Shown here one piece after another: positions 22,878-33,334 of a stretch of DNA of 64,000 nt (positions are counted from its first letter, which is position 1; each line of letters starts with the position of its first letter). The DNA lies in contig CM062289.1 in assembly GCA_031216915.1 (NCBI GenBank), positions 60,382,241 to 60,446,240 of the forward strand, in the 5' to 3' direction. Below the pieces are notes generated by a model. That model worked only from the letters and a program-made list of their open reading frames with translations. It was not told the origin of the DNA and did not search any database. This DNA is from Pictodentalium vernedei. Lineage: Eukaryota > Mollusca > Scaphopoda > Dentaliida > Dentaliidae. Position numbers and translations under genes: made by a program.

Positions 22878-23224
22878 GTTTTTCTAAGGTTACATACTTA
22901 TGCACAATGGCTAATCGTGACAGTTTTACGGGTGGAGGAAGCCGGAGAACCCGAGGAGAACCGCCGAGCATCGACAAACAACTGTCAGCTACTCAACATT
23001 CTAACTCTGTTCAAACTCCGTCCAAGCAGGGTTACATCGGTTGAAGACATGTGCACCATCGACGTACAGTACGCCTTTGTACACGGCGCCATCGTGCGCC
23101 CATGTAGGCAACGGGATAAAGTGCCCTGCTCAAGGACACAACGCGGGTCGTCCCGGACAGGGATCGAACTCGGGACCTCTAGCATAGAAGTCCACCAGTC
23201 TACCACTGAGCCACCGCGCTCCCA
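22878..23224 (-). mobile_element. SINE, near full length, different tRNA-like head
   Basis: Core as in the other SINEs (GACAGTTTTACGGGTGGAGG, then 'caccatcgacgtacagtacgcc'). Its promoter end (reverse complement of about 23155-23218) has an A-box-like TGGCTCAGTGGTAGAC and a B-box-like GAGTTCGATCCC. Sequence between the boxes differs from the copy at 26669, so the head comes from another tRNA or a diverged subfamily. A TTTATTG motif lies on both sides, but the target duplication is ambiguous because of the tail. Confidence 0.75.
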
Positions 23225-23567
23225 CGGCCGTTTATTGTTTCGTTAATTCCCCAGCCTTTTTAAATCTTTAAGTAAAACACATCTTAAACAAAACTGTGTG
23301 CACTTATCTTAAAGTCAACAAAAGTAAAGCATATGGCTTAGGTTTAAAAGCAGCAAACTTTATCTCGAAAATTTCGCTCCACCGATAACGGCAAGTTGCT
23401 CTTGCCCGTCGCTTAATATATTTCGTATTTGCTCTTACCGACTGCCTCCAGGTATTGACTAATATGTTTAATATAAAAAATATCCTCCACCTTAAATTTT
23501 CAGTAGAGGTTGAGCGAAGATTCATTGTCAATGAAATCAAAGATAAAATTCCATTTTTCCTTAGAAT
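23225..23567. other. No gene seen (intron)
   Basis: Non-coding; nothing recognised. Confidence 0.35.
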
Positions 23568-23805
23568 TTAACCCTTTGAACCTGATCGGCTGTTTTCCGG
23601 CCAGGAACATGATACGTCATAAATTCATTAATTATGATGGCTGTTCAGTAAATGTGTGGGGTAGACCAATCAATATTTTCAACGTGCAGCCCCAAGGCTG
23701 CACGTTGAAAATATTGATTGGTGTACCCCAGATAATGAATATGGCCTCTTCTGGTTGCTACCATTGAATAGGCAAGCAGGATACCACTAGTGTGCAGAAG
23801 GTTAA
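23568..23805. mobile_element. Palindromic TTAA MITE, family Pal-A (copy 3)
   Basis: TTAACCCTTTGAACC at the left end; the right end has drifted to 'gcagaaggttaa'. The central palindrome ATCAATATTTTCAACGTGCA...TGCACGTTGAAAATATTGAT is nearly perfect. This is the best-preserved left end of the family. Confidence 0.82.
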
Positions 23806-24042
23806 AGACAATCAAGATACTATTTTTTCTGGCGTGCGAAAAAATTAAAGCGAACTTTTGAACACCCACTTCAGAAACCTAAACAACCGTCTGTCGCCAG
23901 CATTTATTTCTTTTTGAAAATCGTTCATTCCTTGAAATCGTACACCAAAATACAGGGGGAAATAACATTCTCAAAGTTTGTAAATTAAGTAAACTGACCT
24001 GGGAAGCGCATTTCCGTAGCAATGGCGCGATCTAGCTCAGGG

Positions 24043-24110
24043 ATGACATTCGCTCCTCCGATCGCACGTTGTAAGGCCTTACAACGTGCGATCGGAGGAG
24101 CGAATGTCAT
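24043..24110. repeat. Perfect 68-bp palindrome without spacer
   Basis: The 34 bases starting ATGACATTCGCTCC (24043) are followed immediately by their exact reverse complement (ending 24110, ...GGAGCGAATGTCAT). No mismatch and no loop. Probably a recent MITE core or fold-back insertion. Confidence 0.85.
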
Positions 24111-24111
24111 A

Positions 24112-24180
24112 CTTATATCTATGTATACTTATTTTACACAAAATCAATGTGATATAATTGACAAGCATTCTGGTTAATTA
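24112..24180. repeat. Dispersed direct repeat (partner at 28240-28309)
   Basis: About 69 bp starting CTTATATCTATGTATACTT and ending TCTGGTTAATTA match 28240-28309 with only a few differences. The surrounding sequence is unrelated. Nature unknown. Confidence 0.6.
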
Positions 24181-24335
24181 CTGTGGTGTGGTGTGCTGCT
24201 TTAAAATCAAATTGCAGCAGCTACAAACAGTAAGAATGTTAGGTCTTATGGTGTGTTTGGGTCACAACACAGAAGTTTTATTGGCAATAAAATTTAATTA
24301 TTTATTGGGATTTAACGACACTTTTCAACAGTCAG

Positions 24336-24646
24336 GATCACCTCATGTCGTACAGTTTTACCAGAGGAGGAGGCCGTAATACCCGGAGAGAACCACCGAG
24401 CAAGGGCGAGTAACTGTTCGACTCATCAACATACTAACTCCACACAAGCAGGATTAGCATTCGTTGAAGACAAGAGCACCATCGACGTGCAGTACGCCTT
24501 ACTACACAACGCCACCTTGCTCCCACGTGGGCATTTGGGATTAAATGTCTTGCCCAAGTCCACAACGCGGTTGCCGCAGGAGGAATTCGAAACGTGGACT
24601 TGTCGGCTTGCAGCCTGCATCTCTACCTACTGAGCCATCGCATTCC
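24336..24646 (-). mobile_element. SINE, decayed
   Basis: SINE core ('accatcgacgtgcagtacgcc', 'gtcttgcccaagtccacaacgcgg') and the tRNA-like promoter end ('cctactgagccatcgc', about 24628-24643) are present in reverse orientation. The A/T tail at the left is lost. Confidence 0.7.
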
Positions 24647-24787
24647 CTATTTGCAATAGAATTATTTGTCCCAGTGGCCTTATTCACTAACTGTTGCCCC
24701 ACACGTGTGCCATGCATGAATTGATAACTTGATTTGTGTTCAGTGTTACGGCATTATTACGCCAGCCGGATAGACTAACCTATTAAC

Positions 24788-24946
24788 GGTCATAAGTTAC
24801 AGGGCGTTTACTTGCTAGGTATGGCGTCATGTAAGGCGAAGTGAGATTAATATTACGCGAAGCCGTAGGCCGAGCCTAGTATTGATCACGCAGAGACTCA
24901 CATGACGCCGTACTTGGCAAGTAAACGTCCTGTAACGTATTTATCA
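24788..24946. repeat. Long imperfect palindrome (MITE-like), about 159 bp
   Basis: Left arm GTTACAGGGCGTTTACTTGC...ATGGCGTCATGT is inverted as ACATGACGCCGTACTTGGCAAGTAAACG...CTGTAAC, with an unpaired middle of about 55 bp. Confidence 0.65.
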
Positions 24947-26282
24947 TGCCGCCGAGTGAATTAAATAATAAATTAAGAGATCCGAATCGCTTTATTGCTT
25001 GAATATTTATCAGGAAACTGTTTTTAATTTGCACGAAAATAGGTGAAAACTTGAAGTGGGAAAATTAATTCGGAAACAAAATGGCGCCCAGCAGAGGGGG
25101 TGTATGGGCTTATACACAGTCATTGGTCAATCCAATGGATGGTTCCCAATTAAATAACAAAAAATCGCACAGTCCACCGATGCCATTAGAGCACGCTGAT
25201 TGGTCAAATTAAACAGGTGGCATGGTAATGCGGAATACACCGACAATAATAGTCAACAGTGTCTCTCATATTCATTCCCTTTGCAGACACTGACGGTATA
25301 TTAATTGTCACTGTCCGTGGTTTTGTTTTTATCGCATACAAATCACCATCTCAATGCTTGTAATTGTCAAAAGTTTGTTTTCAGTTCAAAGCGCCGGAAA
25401 GCAGGCAGATTTCTAAATACAGCAAAAACGATTTTCTTGTCGATCAGTGGGATGTTTCCCCTGGCACTGCATCACTACTCGCCTTCTTTTGTAAACAAAT
25501 GGATGTCGACAGGAAATTTTAACTTAAACACGACTGATTATGAAATTTCGGAAGATAAAAGGCTGGCATAATATCTACGTTACGGGACGTTTAGTTGGTG
25601 GGTACGGTGTCACCTGACGTTCAGCAAGAACAATATTGACTAATATTGTTTTTAATTATGTCTGCATTATGCAATATTTTAATTATGAAATTAATTTATT
25701 TAGTACACTAACTGCAGAAAGTGGATCGAGTTCACATTGCGATTTGATCACGAAAACGACAGCTTGTGCAATCACATCACAACTCATGCTTTGTTCTCTG
25801 TTTCTGGTTCTTACCTCGAACGTGCTGAGGTACATATGTGTTATAGTGCTGAGGCATGTCGGAAGTGCTGAGGTATATACATTTCTACGAGTTGAGTCGC
25901 AATAAAAGATTGTGCACGAACACTCTGGTCGCATTAACGCTTTTATCTGCCATTCAATTAAAAGTCATAACCTTAATTTCTCGAACAATAATCTGAAATT
26001 GGCAAAGAAGCGACACTCAACCGATCAAAATAATGAGATACCGTTTTCCGTTCTCCCAACCCAAAAGCACTTGAGGAAGTTCCATCAACTTGAAGGAAAT
26101 TATACAGAAAGATAAAAACAAATAAAGCTCATCGCAATTATGCCTTTTCCTTGTGGCAATTATATTTCAAAAACACCTTCAATTTAATTCATAGATTCCC
26201 CCAATGGTTACGGAGGTGGTTTGAGTGAACAACTAGCGAATTATATTTTTGTGAGAATCTCTCTCTATATACAAGACGTCGT
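24947..26282. other. No gene seen (intron)
   Basis: Several ORFs of 67-90 codons occur on both strands (25305-25571, 25636-25934, 25912-26115), with no recognised similarity or splice-bounded structure. Confidence 0.35.
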
Positions 26283-26506
26283 TTAACCCTTTACCCAACG
26301 TAACGGCCAAAACCGGCTAACGCTATTCACAAAAATCGCTAATTAATTTTGATTATAGTTTTAGTTTTTGTCTCAAAAACAAAGGTTATGACCCCTCTTT
26401 GGAACGAGCTCGCTATGTTTTTGAGACAAAAAATGAAAAAAAAATTAGTTACTCAAAAATTGTGTTTGCAAGTGTCGTCTACTTTTCGTGTTAGGTAAAG
26501 GGTTAA
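26283..26506. mobile_element. Palindromic TTAA MITE, family Pal-B (core deleted)
   Basis: Both ends are well preserved (TTAACCCTTTACCC and GGTAAAGGGTTAA), as are the subterminal regions. The right half of the core is missing: 'ggaacgagctcg' runs directly into 'ctatgtttttgagac'. This kind of deletion is common when long palindromes are replicated. Confidence 0.8.
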
Positions 26507-26668
26507 TTTATAATTTGACGTCACCTAATTTATAATGTTTAGTAGCGCACACATCCCAATAAGACTGACATTGCATTTCGACGTTTATTTGCCGGTACCT
26601 TCAGTTATTGCGATTCGACTTCGTTTTTTGGTGCATATCTGCATGGTGGATTCTTAATATGTTGGATC

Positions 26669-27036
26669 AGGGGGCGCGGTGGCTCAGTTGGTAGAGGTGC
26701 AGGCTGCAAGCCGAGAGGTCCTCGGTTCGAATCCCACCTGCGGCAACCGCGTTGTGTCCTTGGGCAAGACACTTCACCCCGATTGCCTACATGGGGGCAC
26801 GATGACGCTGTGTACTGAGGCGTACTGCACGTCGATGGTGCGCATGTCTTCAACCAATCTAACCCTGCCTGTGCTGCGGTGCAGAGTTCAGAGTTACGAT
26901 GTTGGGGAGCTGACAGCTGCTCGTCGTTGCTCGGTGGTTCTCTCCGGGTACTCCGGCTTCCCCCACCCGTAAAACTGTCACGGTCACGATTAGCCATTGT
27001 GCATAAATATGTGACCTTAAACACCAATAAATAAAT
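26669..27036 (+). mobile_element. Full-length tRNA-derived SINE with 13-bp target duplication
   Basis: Pol III A box TGGCTCAGTTGG (26680-26691) and B box GGTTCGAATCC (26724-26734) open a tRNA-like head. The shared core follows ('gttgtgtccttgggcaagac', 'gtactgcacgtcgatggtgc', 'cacccgtaaaactgtcac') and then an AATAAATA tail. AATATGTTGGATC is repeated exactly at 26656-26668 and 27037-27049. This is the reference copy for the four relatives in the window. Confidence 0.92.
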
Positions 27037-27053
27037 AATATGTTGGATCGTGT

Positions 27054-27371
27054 TACAGTTAAAACTAGAAGTCCTGTCATGAATTGCGCGCTTATCTTGA
27101 CACAATTTCGAACAGGAATTGCGCGCAATTTTCCTATTGAAAATACCCAAATTACCACAGAGTCTTGCCATTACTCACAGCAAACACAAGCAATGTTTCA
27201 GCAAATGGACCTCCGGGTTAAACCCGGAGGTCCATTGGCTGAACCATTGCTTGTGCATAGGTTGCGTAGAGAATGCGATAGCCTTTCCATATGACCTAAC
27301 GCGCCGATAAACGCGCTAAATGGCGAGGTGTTTGAGCGCAATTGATGACAGGACTTCTAGTATTAACTGTA
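27054..27371. mobile_element. Palindromic TA MITE, family Pal-C (copy 2)
   Basis: Starts TACAGTTAAAACTAGAAGTCC and ends 'GGACTTCTAGTATTAACTGTA'. The central palindrome GACCTCCGGGTTAAACCCGG is perfect. It sits only 4 bp from the SINE's right target duplication. Confidence 0.88.
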
Positions 27372-27389
27372 GTAAAATCGATTTGGAAT

Positions 27390-28296
27390 GTTTGCTGGGA
27401 GAAACTTGACTCATGATTCGTGGCAGAATTATCAATTTTGGAAAGATAATTCATGTGATGGGCAGTAACAGTACTAACACGGAGAGCTGAAGCAAGATTC
27501 CCGGGAGCATGCACATTTCCATTGTGTTCACTTGTATTTGATTGAGGTGAAATGTTCGCATTCCAGAAAATGTTTGCCGAAGGAATAACTCTAGCTTAGA
27601 TGTTCGACTTTTCATGTTGAAAAGTTCTTGCTTTTGTGGCACTTATGCAACTTTTTCTGCCACTGAATCAGGACTTCTGTTCCGTATTCTGCAAAATTTG
27701 TCGAAGTTTATGTATCTCAACCTGTTAATATTTATACCATGGACCATCATTCGATTTCTTATGGCATATTGCGATATAGAATGGAGTGGGGCGTCACGTT
27801 GTTCCCCTGTTCGAGACGACGCATTTCAAACTGTTTGTACGCGTACACAAGACATTTATCTGAATCAGCTGGAATGGTGTATGTTTTTGGTTTGAAAGGA
27901 CGGAAGTGAGTAGAATTACCTGGTCTTGTTGCAGTGTTCTTTTCAGAGAATTCCAAGTATTCTAAGCCATTTTTTTGTCAGTTTTCAAAACGATATCAGT
28001 CCCGTCAAATTGTGATTTTCAGTCACTCCTCTCATTCCAAAACATTTTATATTGTAAAGCAAAATCTTACTTAGGAAGGCCTGAGGGTCGTGGACTCCTA
28101 TGAGCCCCTCATCAATCAGAATGTCGTCCTCTCTCTCAGTAAAATGGTCTGATCTGTTTAGTTTCCTATTCTTCCCCTTTTCCTTTTTCTCCTCCCTACT
28201 ACTTGCCAATACAATACGTGACGTTTTAAATTCAAAAAACTTATACCTATGTATAATTATTTTACACAAAATCAATGTGATATAAGTGACAAGCAT
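27390..28296 (-). pseudogene. DUF3504 / Crypton-like tyrosine recombinase relic
   Basis: Minus-strand fragments in different frames. The first part (about 28130-28000) reads DEGLIGVHDPQAFLSK, then a hydrophobic stretch and GMRGVTENHN, resembling the 'G.hsP..Ll.t...Ln....R...EH' segment of DUF3504 proteins. The next fragment (27956-27759) reads KPKTYTIPADSDKCLVYAYK, like the segment of these proteins that precedes the catalytic Arg/His region. Further left (27500-27380) a low-complexity, Ser/Asn/His-rich tail ends next to a Pal-C MITE. No catalytic Arg-His-Arg-Tyr set is visible. DUF3504 proteins derive from Crypton transposons. The assignment is from motif memory. Confidence 0.45.
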
Positions 28297-28309
28297 TCTG
28301 GTTAATTAA
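28240..28309. repeat. Dispersed direct repeat (partner at 24112-24180)
   Basis: See the entry at 24112. Here the repeat lies within the start of the minus-strand DUF3504-like relic, so it is younger than, or part of, that locus. Confidence 0.6.
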
Positions 28310-28371
28310 GCCACTAGCACAGTAACTGGCATATTCATCAGCTTGCTAAGATGCCTCATCCCGATGAGAGC

Positions 28372-28970
28372 ATTCAAGGTGTATTTATCGTCCAATGGCG
28401 AAGTGGTAACAAATACGGCGAATCCGATTCAAAAAGGATTTTATTCACAGGCAGCTTTGAAACTACATCCAGGGTACGGGCATCCTTAAAAATGCTTTTG
28501 TGAGGCCGAACTTTCAGTTTGGCAACTTCTGTTGCCACGATGCGATATCCGCAGACGTCCCCATGAAACAATGTCTACGTTAAGATGGGTCTTACCCAAG
28601 TCTTCAAAAACTTGAAGAATAATTTTTTCAGCCGCTTCGCCAGTGCCAGTTTTGTTGTACTTCTCGGCTAATTCGAGGTCTTTGCTTAAGTACTTTTCTT
28701 GGGCAACAACTGTGCTGTTTACACAGGCAATTTTATCAGGACATGGTGGTCTACATTTACATCCATGCCTATTTCCTCTTGCCCAAAGCAGCAATATGTT
28801 CTGTGGGTTGCCCCAGGCTTTTTAATTTCAACAATTCGTTTATCTTCTTCTACATCTTCACCTTTAGCTACTTGTGCATGCGAAGAAGAATACGTACCAT
28901 GCTCCAATGAGCTGTCTTCAGTAACCTCGTCAATGATTGTGTACTCAGATAGGTCAACTTCCAATTCACT
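28372..28970 (-). pseudogene. TatD-like nuclease fragment and adjoining acidic segment
   Basis: The minus-strand segment 28570-28374 ends with a phrase typical of the C-terminal part of TatD-family metal-dependent DNases: LPVNKILFESDSPYLLP followed by INTP. The conserved Asp of '(E/S)-(S/T)-D-(S/A)-P' is present. Upstream on the same strand (28794-28486, another frame) is a Cys/Lys-rich stretch, and further upstream (28964-28800) an acidic segment beginning MEVDLSEYTIIDE. At least two frameshifts break it. Other metal-site histidines are not seen, so only the end of the domain is supported. It may be a TATDN2-like gene relic; I am not sure of this. Confidence 0.4.
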
Positions 28971-28997
28971 GTTATGTAATGTTGCAGGGGAGGAGGC

Positions 28998-29315
28998 TAC
29001 AGTTAAAACTAAAAGTCCTGTCCCGAAATGCGCACAAATAGCACGTCGATATGCGCGTTAATCTACGCGTTATGACCATAGTAAGGCCATCAAATTCTGT
29101 ACGTATGACTTGTGCACAAGCAGTGTTTCAGACAATGGACCTCCGGGTAACCCGGAGGTCCATTGGCAGAAACATTGCCCGTGTTTGCTATGAGTAATCA
29201 GGAGAACCTGCCGTGCTTTGGACGCCATTCGATATGACAATTGTGCGCAATTTCTACGCGCAATTAAGCCTAGATAAGCGCACAGTTCGTGACAGGACTT
29301 CTACTTTTAACTGTA
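28998..29315. mobile_element. Palindromic TA MITE, family Pal-C (copy 3)
   Basis: TACAGTTAAAACTAAAAGTCC to GGACTTCTACTTTTAACTGTA, with the core CAATGGACCTCCGGG/CCCGGAGGTCCATTG. It is closest to copy 1 outside the core (shared 'gcacgtcgat', 'catagtaaggc'). Confidence 0.85.
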
Positions 29316-29517
29316 CATTTCCCTTTTCATCTAGTCCAGTCTCGTGGTAATCTGGCTTAAAAATAGATGACAGTGAATTTATCCAGCTACAAAAAATACT
29401 TACAAATAACCTAAGGATGATGGATTCAAATATTTTCATATTGGAGGGATTAGTTAAATTATAACTGTACAATGGTGCTAAAACAACATGCGTATAATTT
29501 AGCTTACGATGAGGATG

Positions 29518-29961
29518 TTATAGGCTGTCCATATAATTATGGAAACTAACAGGAAGCTTAATTTTCCTCCCTGTTCCAGTGACTACTGGTGGATCACGGA
29601 ACAAATTTGGCAGATGCTTTTCCTCTATGGACTGTAAGGAATGAACTTTCAAATGGTCATTTATCTGTATAGCAGTGGTGAACTGGAAACTGCGGTAGCG
29701 TCTGCTTCTATTCAGTCTGTTCCAATTCAGTCTCTTGTACTTCCCCCCGTCTTGAAATAAATCGTGCCTCCTCCTGAGCCATATTGATTGCTCTGCCTCT
29801 CGACACCCCTTCAGTCTGTCGTGGTGCAGCCTATATGTCCCCTTTCTGTCCTCGACTTTACACGGAGGTGGTTTACTTCTAACTACCAAATATGGTCCTG
29901 CCCATGGCGATCTTAACTTGTGACTTTGATCTACTTTTGTAGACAAATCTGTTTTGTACAC
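29518..29961 (-). pseudogene. Gypsy integrase C-terminal region
   Basis: 147-codon ORF. It begins near a KTDLSTKVDQSHKLRSPWAG segment and continues GPYLVVRSKPP...YRLHHDRLKGC, the pattern of the post-core integrase domain that precedes a chromodomain-like fold ('kL...W.GPy.v.......y.i.......vhhdrLk'). The rest is Arg-rich with no recognised domain. It is separated from the integrase core by about 300 bp of broken sequence. Confidence 0.7.
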
Positions 29962-30201
29962 AATGTCACCAGGCTGGTACTTTGTCTCCTATGTTCGCAA
30001 GTCATAATTCTTTGTCTGGCGCCATTGAGATTGCCCAAGATTTTTCCTCACAAAGATGTGTATTTTGGACTACCCATCCAGCTGTATCAAATTCTTCATG
30101 GTTCATTTCCTGAATACCAAAAAGCAAATCTACTGGCTGGATAACTTCTCATCCTTACATCAGCTAGTTTAGTGTGAATTCTATCTGCTGATTTTTCATT
30201 G

Positions 30202-30361
30202 AATGGAGAGCCAGTAGAGGGAGATTCCGGTCCATCAATTTGAATGGAGAGTCAGTAGAGGGAGATCCCGGTCCATCAATTTGAATGGAGAGCCAGTAGA
30301 GGGAGATCCCGGTCCATCAATTTGAATGGAGAGCCAGTAGAGGGAGATCCCGGTCCATCAA
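30202..30361. repeat. Four 41-bp tandem repeats inside the integrase region
   Basis: Units starting GAATGGAGAGCCAGTAGAGG and ending GGTCCATCAATTT occur at 30202, 30243, 30284 and 30325 (the last lacks its final bases). Copies differ at two or three positions. 41 is not a multiple of 3, so each extra copy shifts the reading frame. Confidence 0.88.
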
Positions 30362-30668
30362 TAAAACTTCTTACCATCTGTAAGATTGTCAACTTGAACA
30401 AACTACTTTCACAATTTCTGCCCTTTTCAGTGTGGACCTCCAATGGACACCTGAAAGTAACTTTTAAGTGCAGTATAACTTTTCGGGCAATTTGTTCAGC
30501 GGTCTGATCTGACAGGGCTGCAATCTCAATCCACTTGGTAAATTGATCGAAAATCAAAAGGACATAGGAATTTCCATGGTTGCTTATAATAAATGGTCCT
30601 AAAATATCCAGGTGGACCCTTTCCAACAGAAAGCCAGCATGGTGGGTTTGTAGGTAGAATAAATCCAA
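30276..30668 (-). pseudogene. Gypsy integrase catalytic core, N-terminal half
   Basis: 130-codon ORF. ERVHLDILGPF carries the first catalytic Asp, followed by SYVLLIFDQFTKWIE and DQTAEQIARKV, as in retroviral-type integrase cores. The segment where the second Asp (T-D-x-G) is expected reads VHTEKGRNCES, so the Asp appears replaced. The third acidic residue is lost where the ORF runs into the 41-bp repeats. Non-functional. Confidence 0.75.
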
Positions 30669-30889
30669 AATACTCCAAGAGCCTGAGTGTTACATGTTCT
30701 ACCGCAGATTGGTAGGTTGTTAAAGTTCATGAATGCCCCCAGCTTGGTTAGTAACTATTGTATATCTCTCAAAGTATGCAACTGTCTCACTCACATTCTC
30801 CCAAAGAAAATCTATGACCCATCATTGGGATTGACAGCCTAAGTATGCTCCAGTGGGTGTCATGGGCTATGCTACCAGGAGTTCGAAAT

Positions 30890-31484
30890 TACCAAATTAT
30901 TTATAATTATGAATGTAGGTGTTATTTTCTTGTTTTATTTCTTTAACTATGGAATTAGCCCAGAATATATACTGTCAACAACGTATTTAATTTTCTATAC
31001 TAAACTGGCTCTGGATAACACCTCACATCTAACATATCAACTGTACACTGTGCAAGAACCTAATTACAGTTTAACTGACATAATGCATGCGCCACATATC
31101 CCGAATTTAGCAAAAACTGTTCCGAAATTATTTTAATTTTTGAGAATAAATACTTTTAAAATATTTTTTCAGTTGCCTCATCCTCCAGCTAACGCTTCTC
31201 TCTGTTTCTCCCCCTCTTTCTCTCTTTGTTTCTCACTTCTTACTTCTGCTACTTTCCTCTCTCGCATTTTTTTTCCTTTCTTCTTTACTAAGGTGGGTGA
31301 CAATAATACAGCCAGTTGGCTAAGTCACCCCCCTGCAGAAAACAAGTATTTAGTTTGACAACGCTATTTAAACCTGCAGTATAAAATGTAAAATATATTT
31401 AATATTGTGTAATTATATGACCATATACCTGTACTATAATGTTTTCTGCAAATAAAGTTATTCATTCATTCATTCATTCATTCT
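30890..31484 (+). mobile_element. LINE 3' end inserted into the Gypsy integrase
   Basis: Non-coding sequence ends with AATAAAGTTATTCATTCATT, a polyadenylation-like motif followed by (ATTC)n, typical of a 5'-truncated LINE. The Gypsy minus-strand frame is intact up to DCKTYVQSC at about 31500 and resumes only left of about 30700. Left boundary is uncertain. C/T-rich tract at 31200-31280. Confidence 0.6.
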
Positions 31485-31694
31485 ACATGACTGAACATAG
31501 GTCTTACAGTCTGTAGTCATATTGTGCCAAATGAATGACTTTTTTAACCATTGTAAAGTTTTAGTCTGTCCGGAATGTCCAGCAGACTTTATATTGTGAC
31601 AATAGTGCAAGACCTCCTGTTTTAGCAATTCTGGAACTACTTGTACCAGTTCCCTGTCAGCTCTGTGTTTCCATGTATAAACCAAAAATACCAT
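31485..31694 (-). pseudogene. Gypsy integrase zinc-binding (H2C2) fragment
   Basis: Contains HYCHNIKSAGHSGQTKTLQW, a GHSG motif typical of the Gypsy H2C2 integrase N-terminus, and then KTYVQSC with the first of the two cysteines. The second cysteine is cut off by the LINE tail. Confidence 0.7.
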
Positions 31695-31997
31695 TATGAA
31701 TTTGCAGCTGGGATCGAGACAACCATAGTGCTTTTACGGTGGGACTGAACAGGTATAATTCAAACTTCTGTGATGTAATGTCATTCTCTAATCAATGAAT
31801 GATCTTGCCTAAGTCTTGATCTTCCTGGTGCAAATCACGTAATTCGTTGTTGGAATATGGATCGAACCAGCAGACACAAGAAACACATAATTATGTTGTA
31901 TCCTTCATCCTTGAGCCTTCAGTGAAAGGACGCTCTTCAACTTTTACTGGGAGTTCCTCGGGGATCTGCCTTTTTGCTGGTATCACATCATCTACAT

Positions 31998-32730
31998 CTA
32001 CATCAAACCTCTCCCATTGCTCATGGACTCTCTTGCAATAATGGAATCCTTCACAAGGCAGATTATTAACAGCATCTCCAGCATTGTAGCAATGACGTTC
32101 TTTGAACTGATCTGGAATGTGCGATAGGCCGTCTGTTGTTTTCCTGGTCGGTGGATAATCTGCATATCACAGTGTGACAGCTCCTCTATCCGTCGAGCCA
32201 GCTGGCCTTCTACATTCTTGAAATGCATCATCCAGACTAAATTGCTGTGATCAGTCCTAACGACGAATTTTCGTCCCAGTAGATAATGGCGGTAATGCCT
32301 GCCGAACACCAGCCAGCAATTCTTTCCTCATCATATAATATTTACGTTATGCAGGAAGCAAAACATGGCTAGCATAACCGATTATTTTCACCTCTCCTGA
32401 CTATACCTGGGATAATTCTGCACCTACAGCTCTGTTTGAAGCACCAATATCTAGTATAAATAAACCTGTAGCTGATGGATATGAAAGTAAGGGTGGTTTA
32501 ACCATAATGTCTTTCAACTTTTTAAATGCCAATTGATGCTCTTTGGTCCATCTGAATTGTCTTTTAGGCATGGTCAGTTCATACAATGGCCCAGTTAGGT
32601 CTGCAAAATTCTTCATGTGATCCCGGCGATAATTTATAAAACCCAGGTAAGACATCAAATCAAGTTGGTTCTTGGGCACAGGCCATTTTCCCAGCGTTTC
32701 AAATTTCCTGAGAGCCACAGCAATCACCAT
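31998..32730 (-). pseudogene. Gypsy RNase H region
   Basis: Two ORFs. The right one (32730-32401) reads LGFINYRRDHMKNFADLTGP and KEHQLAFKKLKD, the connection between RT and RNase H; it ends LFILDIGASNRAVGAELSQV, where the first catalytic Asp site reads D-I-G-A-S rather than D-A-S. The left ORF (32309-31998) has FVVRTDHSNLVWM (a later catalytic Asp) and IEELSHCDMQIIHRPGK, the end of the domain. Frameshifts lie between them. Confidence 0.75.
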
Positions 32731-33277
32731 CTTTGTTTAACAGTTTTCCCAGGAATTCCACTTTCCCTTTAGACAGATGGCATTCCTTCAGCTGTAAGTT
32801 TAGTTTATATTTCCGGAACTGCTCAAAGACATGTTCAACATATGTTATCATTTCTTCAAAACTGGATCCCAAAACCACTATATCGCCCAGATATACTAAC
32901 AGTTTCTTCCAAGTCAATTCTCTCAGTACGAGCTGCATAGCGCAGTGAAAACTTGCCGGCCCGTTGCAAAGTCCGAAACTCATTCTGGTATCCTCAAAGA
33001 GGCTATACGTTGTAATGAATGTAGTTGTCTTGCAATCGGGCTTATGCAAAGGTATTTGGTAGTAACCTGGTGCCATGTCCAAGGCAGAGAAAAGCTCCGT
33101 ACCCTGCAATGTATCTAGGCAATCCTCGATGAGTGGCAGAGGAAAGCTAAAATTAACTGTTTTAGCATTTAGTGCTCTAAAATCAATACACCAACGGATG
33201 TTTCCATCTTTTTTCCTGACCAATACGGGAGCCGATGCCAATTCTGACATTGAAGGTTCAATTACACCAGCTTCCAA
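32699..33277 (-). pseudogene. Gypsy reverse transcriptase, catalytic motif altered
   Basis: 192-codon ORF with successive RT motifs: APVLVRKKDGNIRWCIDFRA, LFSALDMAPGYYQIPL (first catalytic Asp present), TRMSFGLCNGPASF, then LLVYLGDIVVLG where Y-x-D-D should be, so the first Asp of the pair reads Gly. EFLGKLLNKDG follows before a frameshift. The copy cannot encode an active polymerase as it stands. Confidence 0.85.
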
Positions 33278-33334
33278 TAATTTCTGTAAATGTCCCTGCT
33301 CTTCGTATTTGATACCTGAAGGTGTTCAACACAT

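Noticed and set aside
26680-26734. Possible genuine tRNA gene (A and B boxes)
   Set aside because: The head is followed by the shared SINE core and A/T tail with a target duplication; it is the SINE promoter.
24112-28309. Direct repeats as LTRs of a retroelement
   Set aside because: Only 69 bp, no TG...CA ends, no PBS or PPT, and no pol sequence oriented between them.
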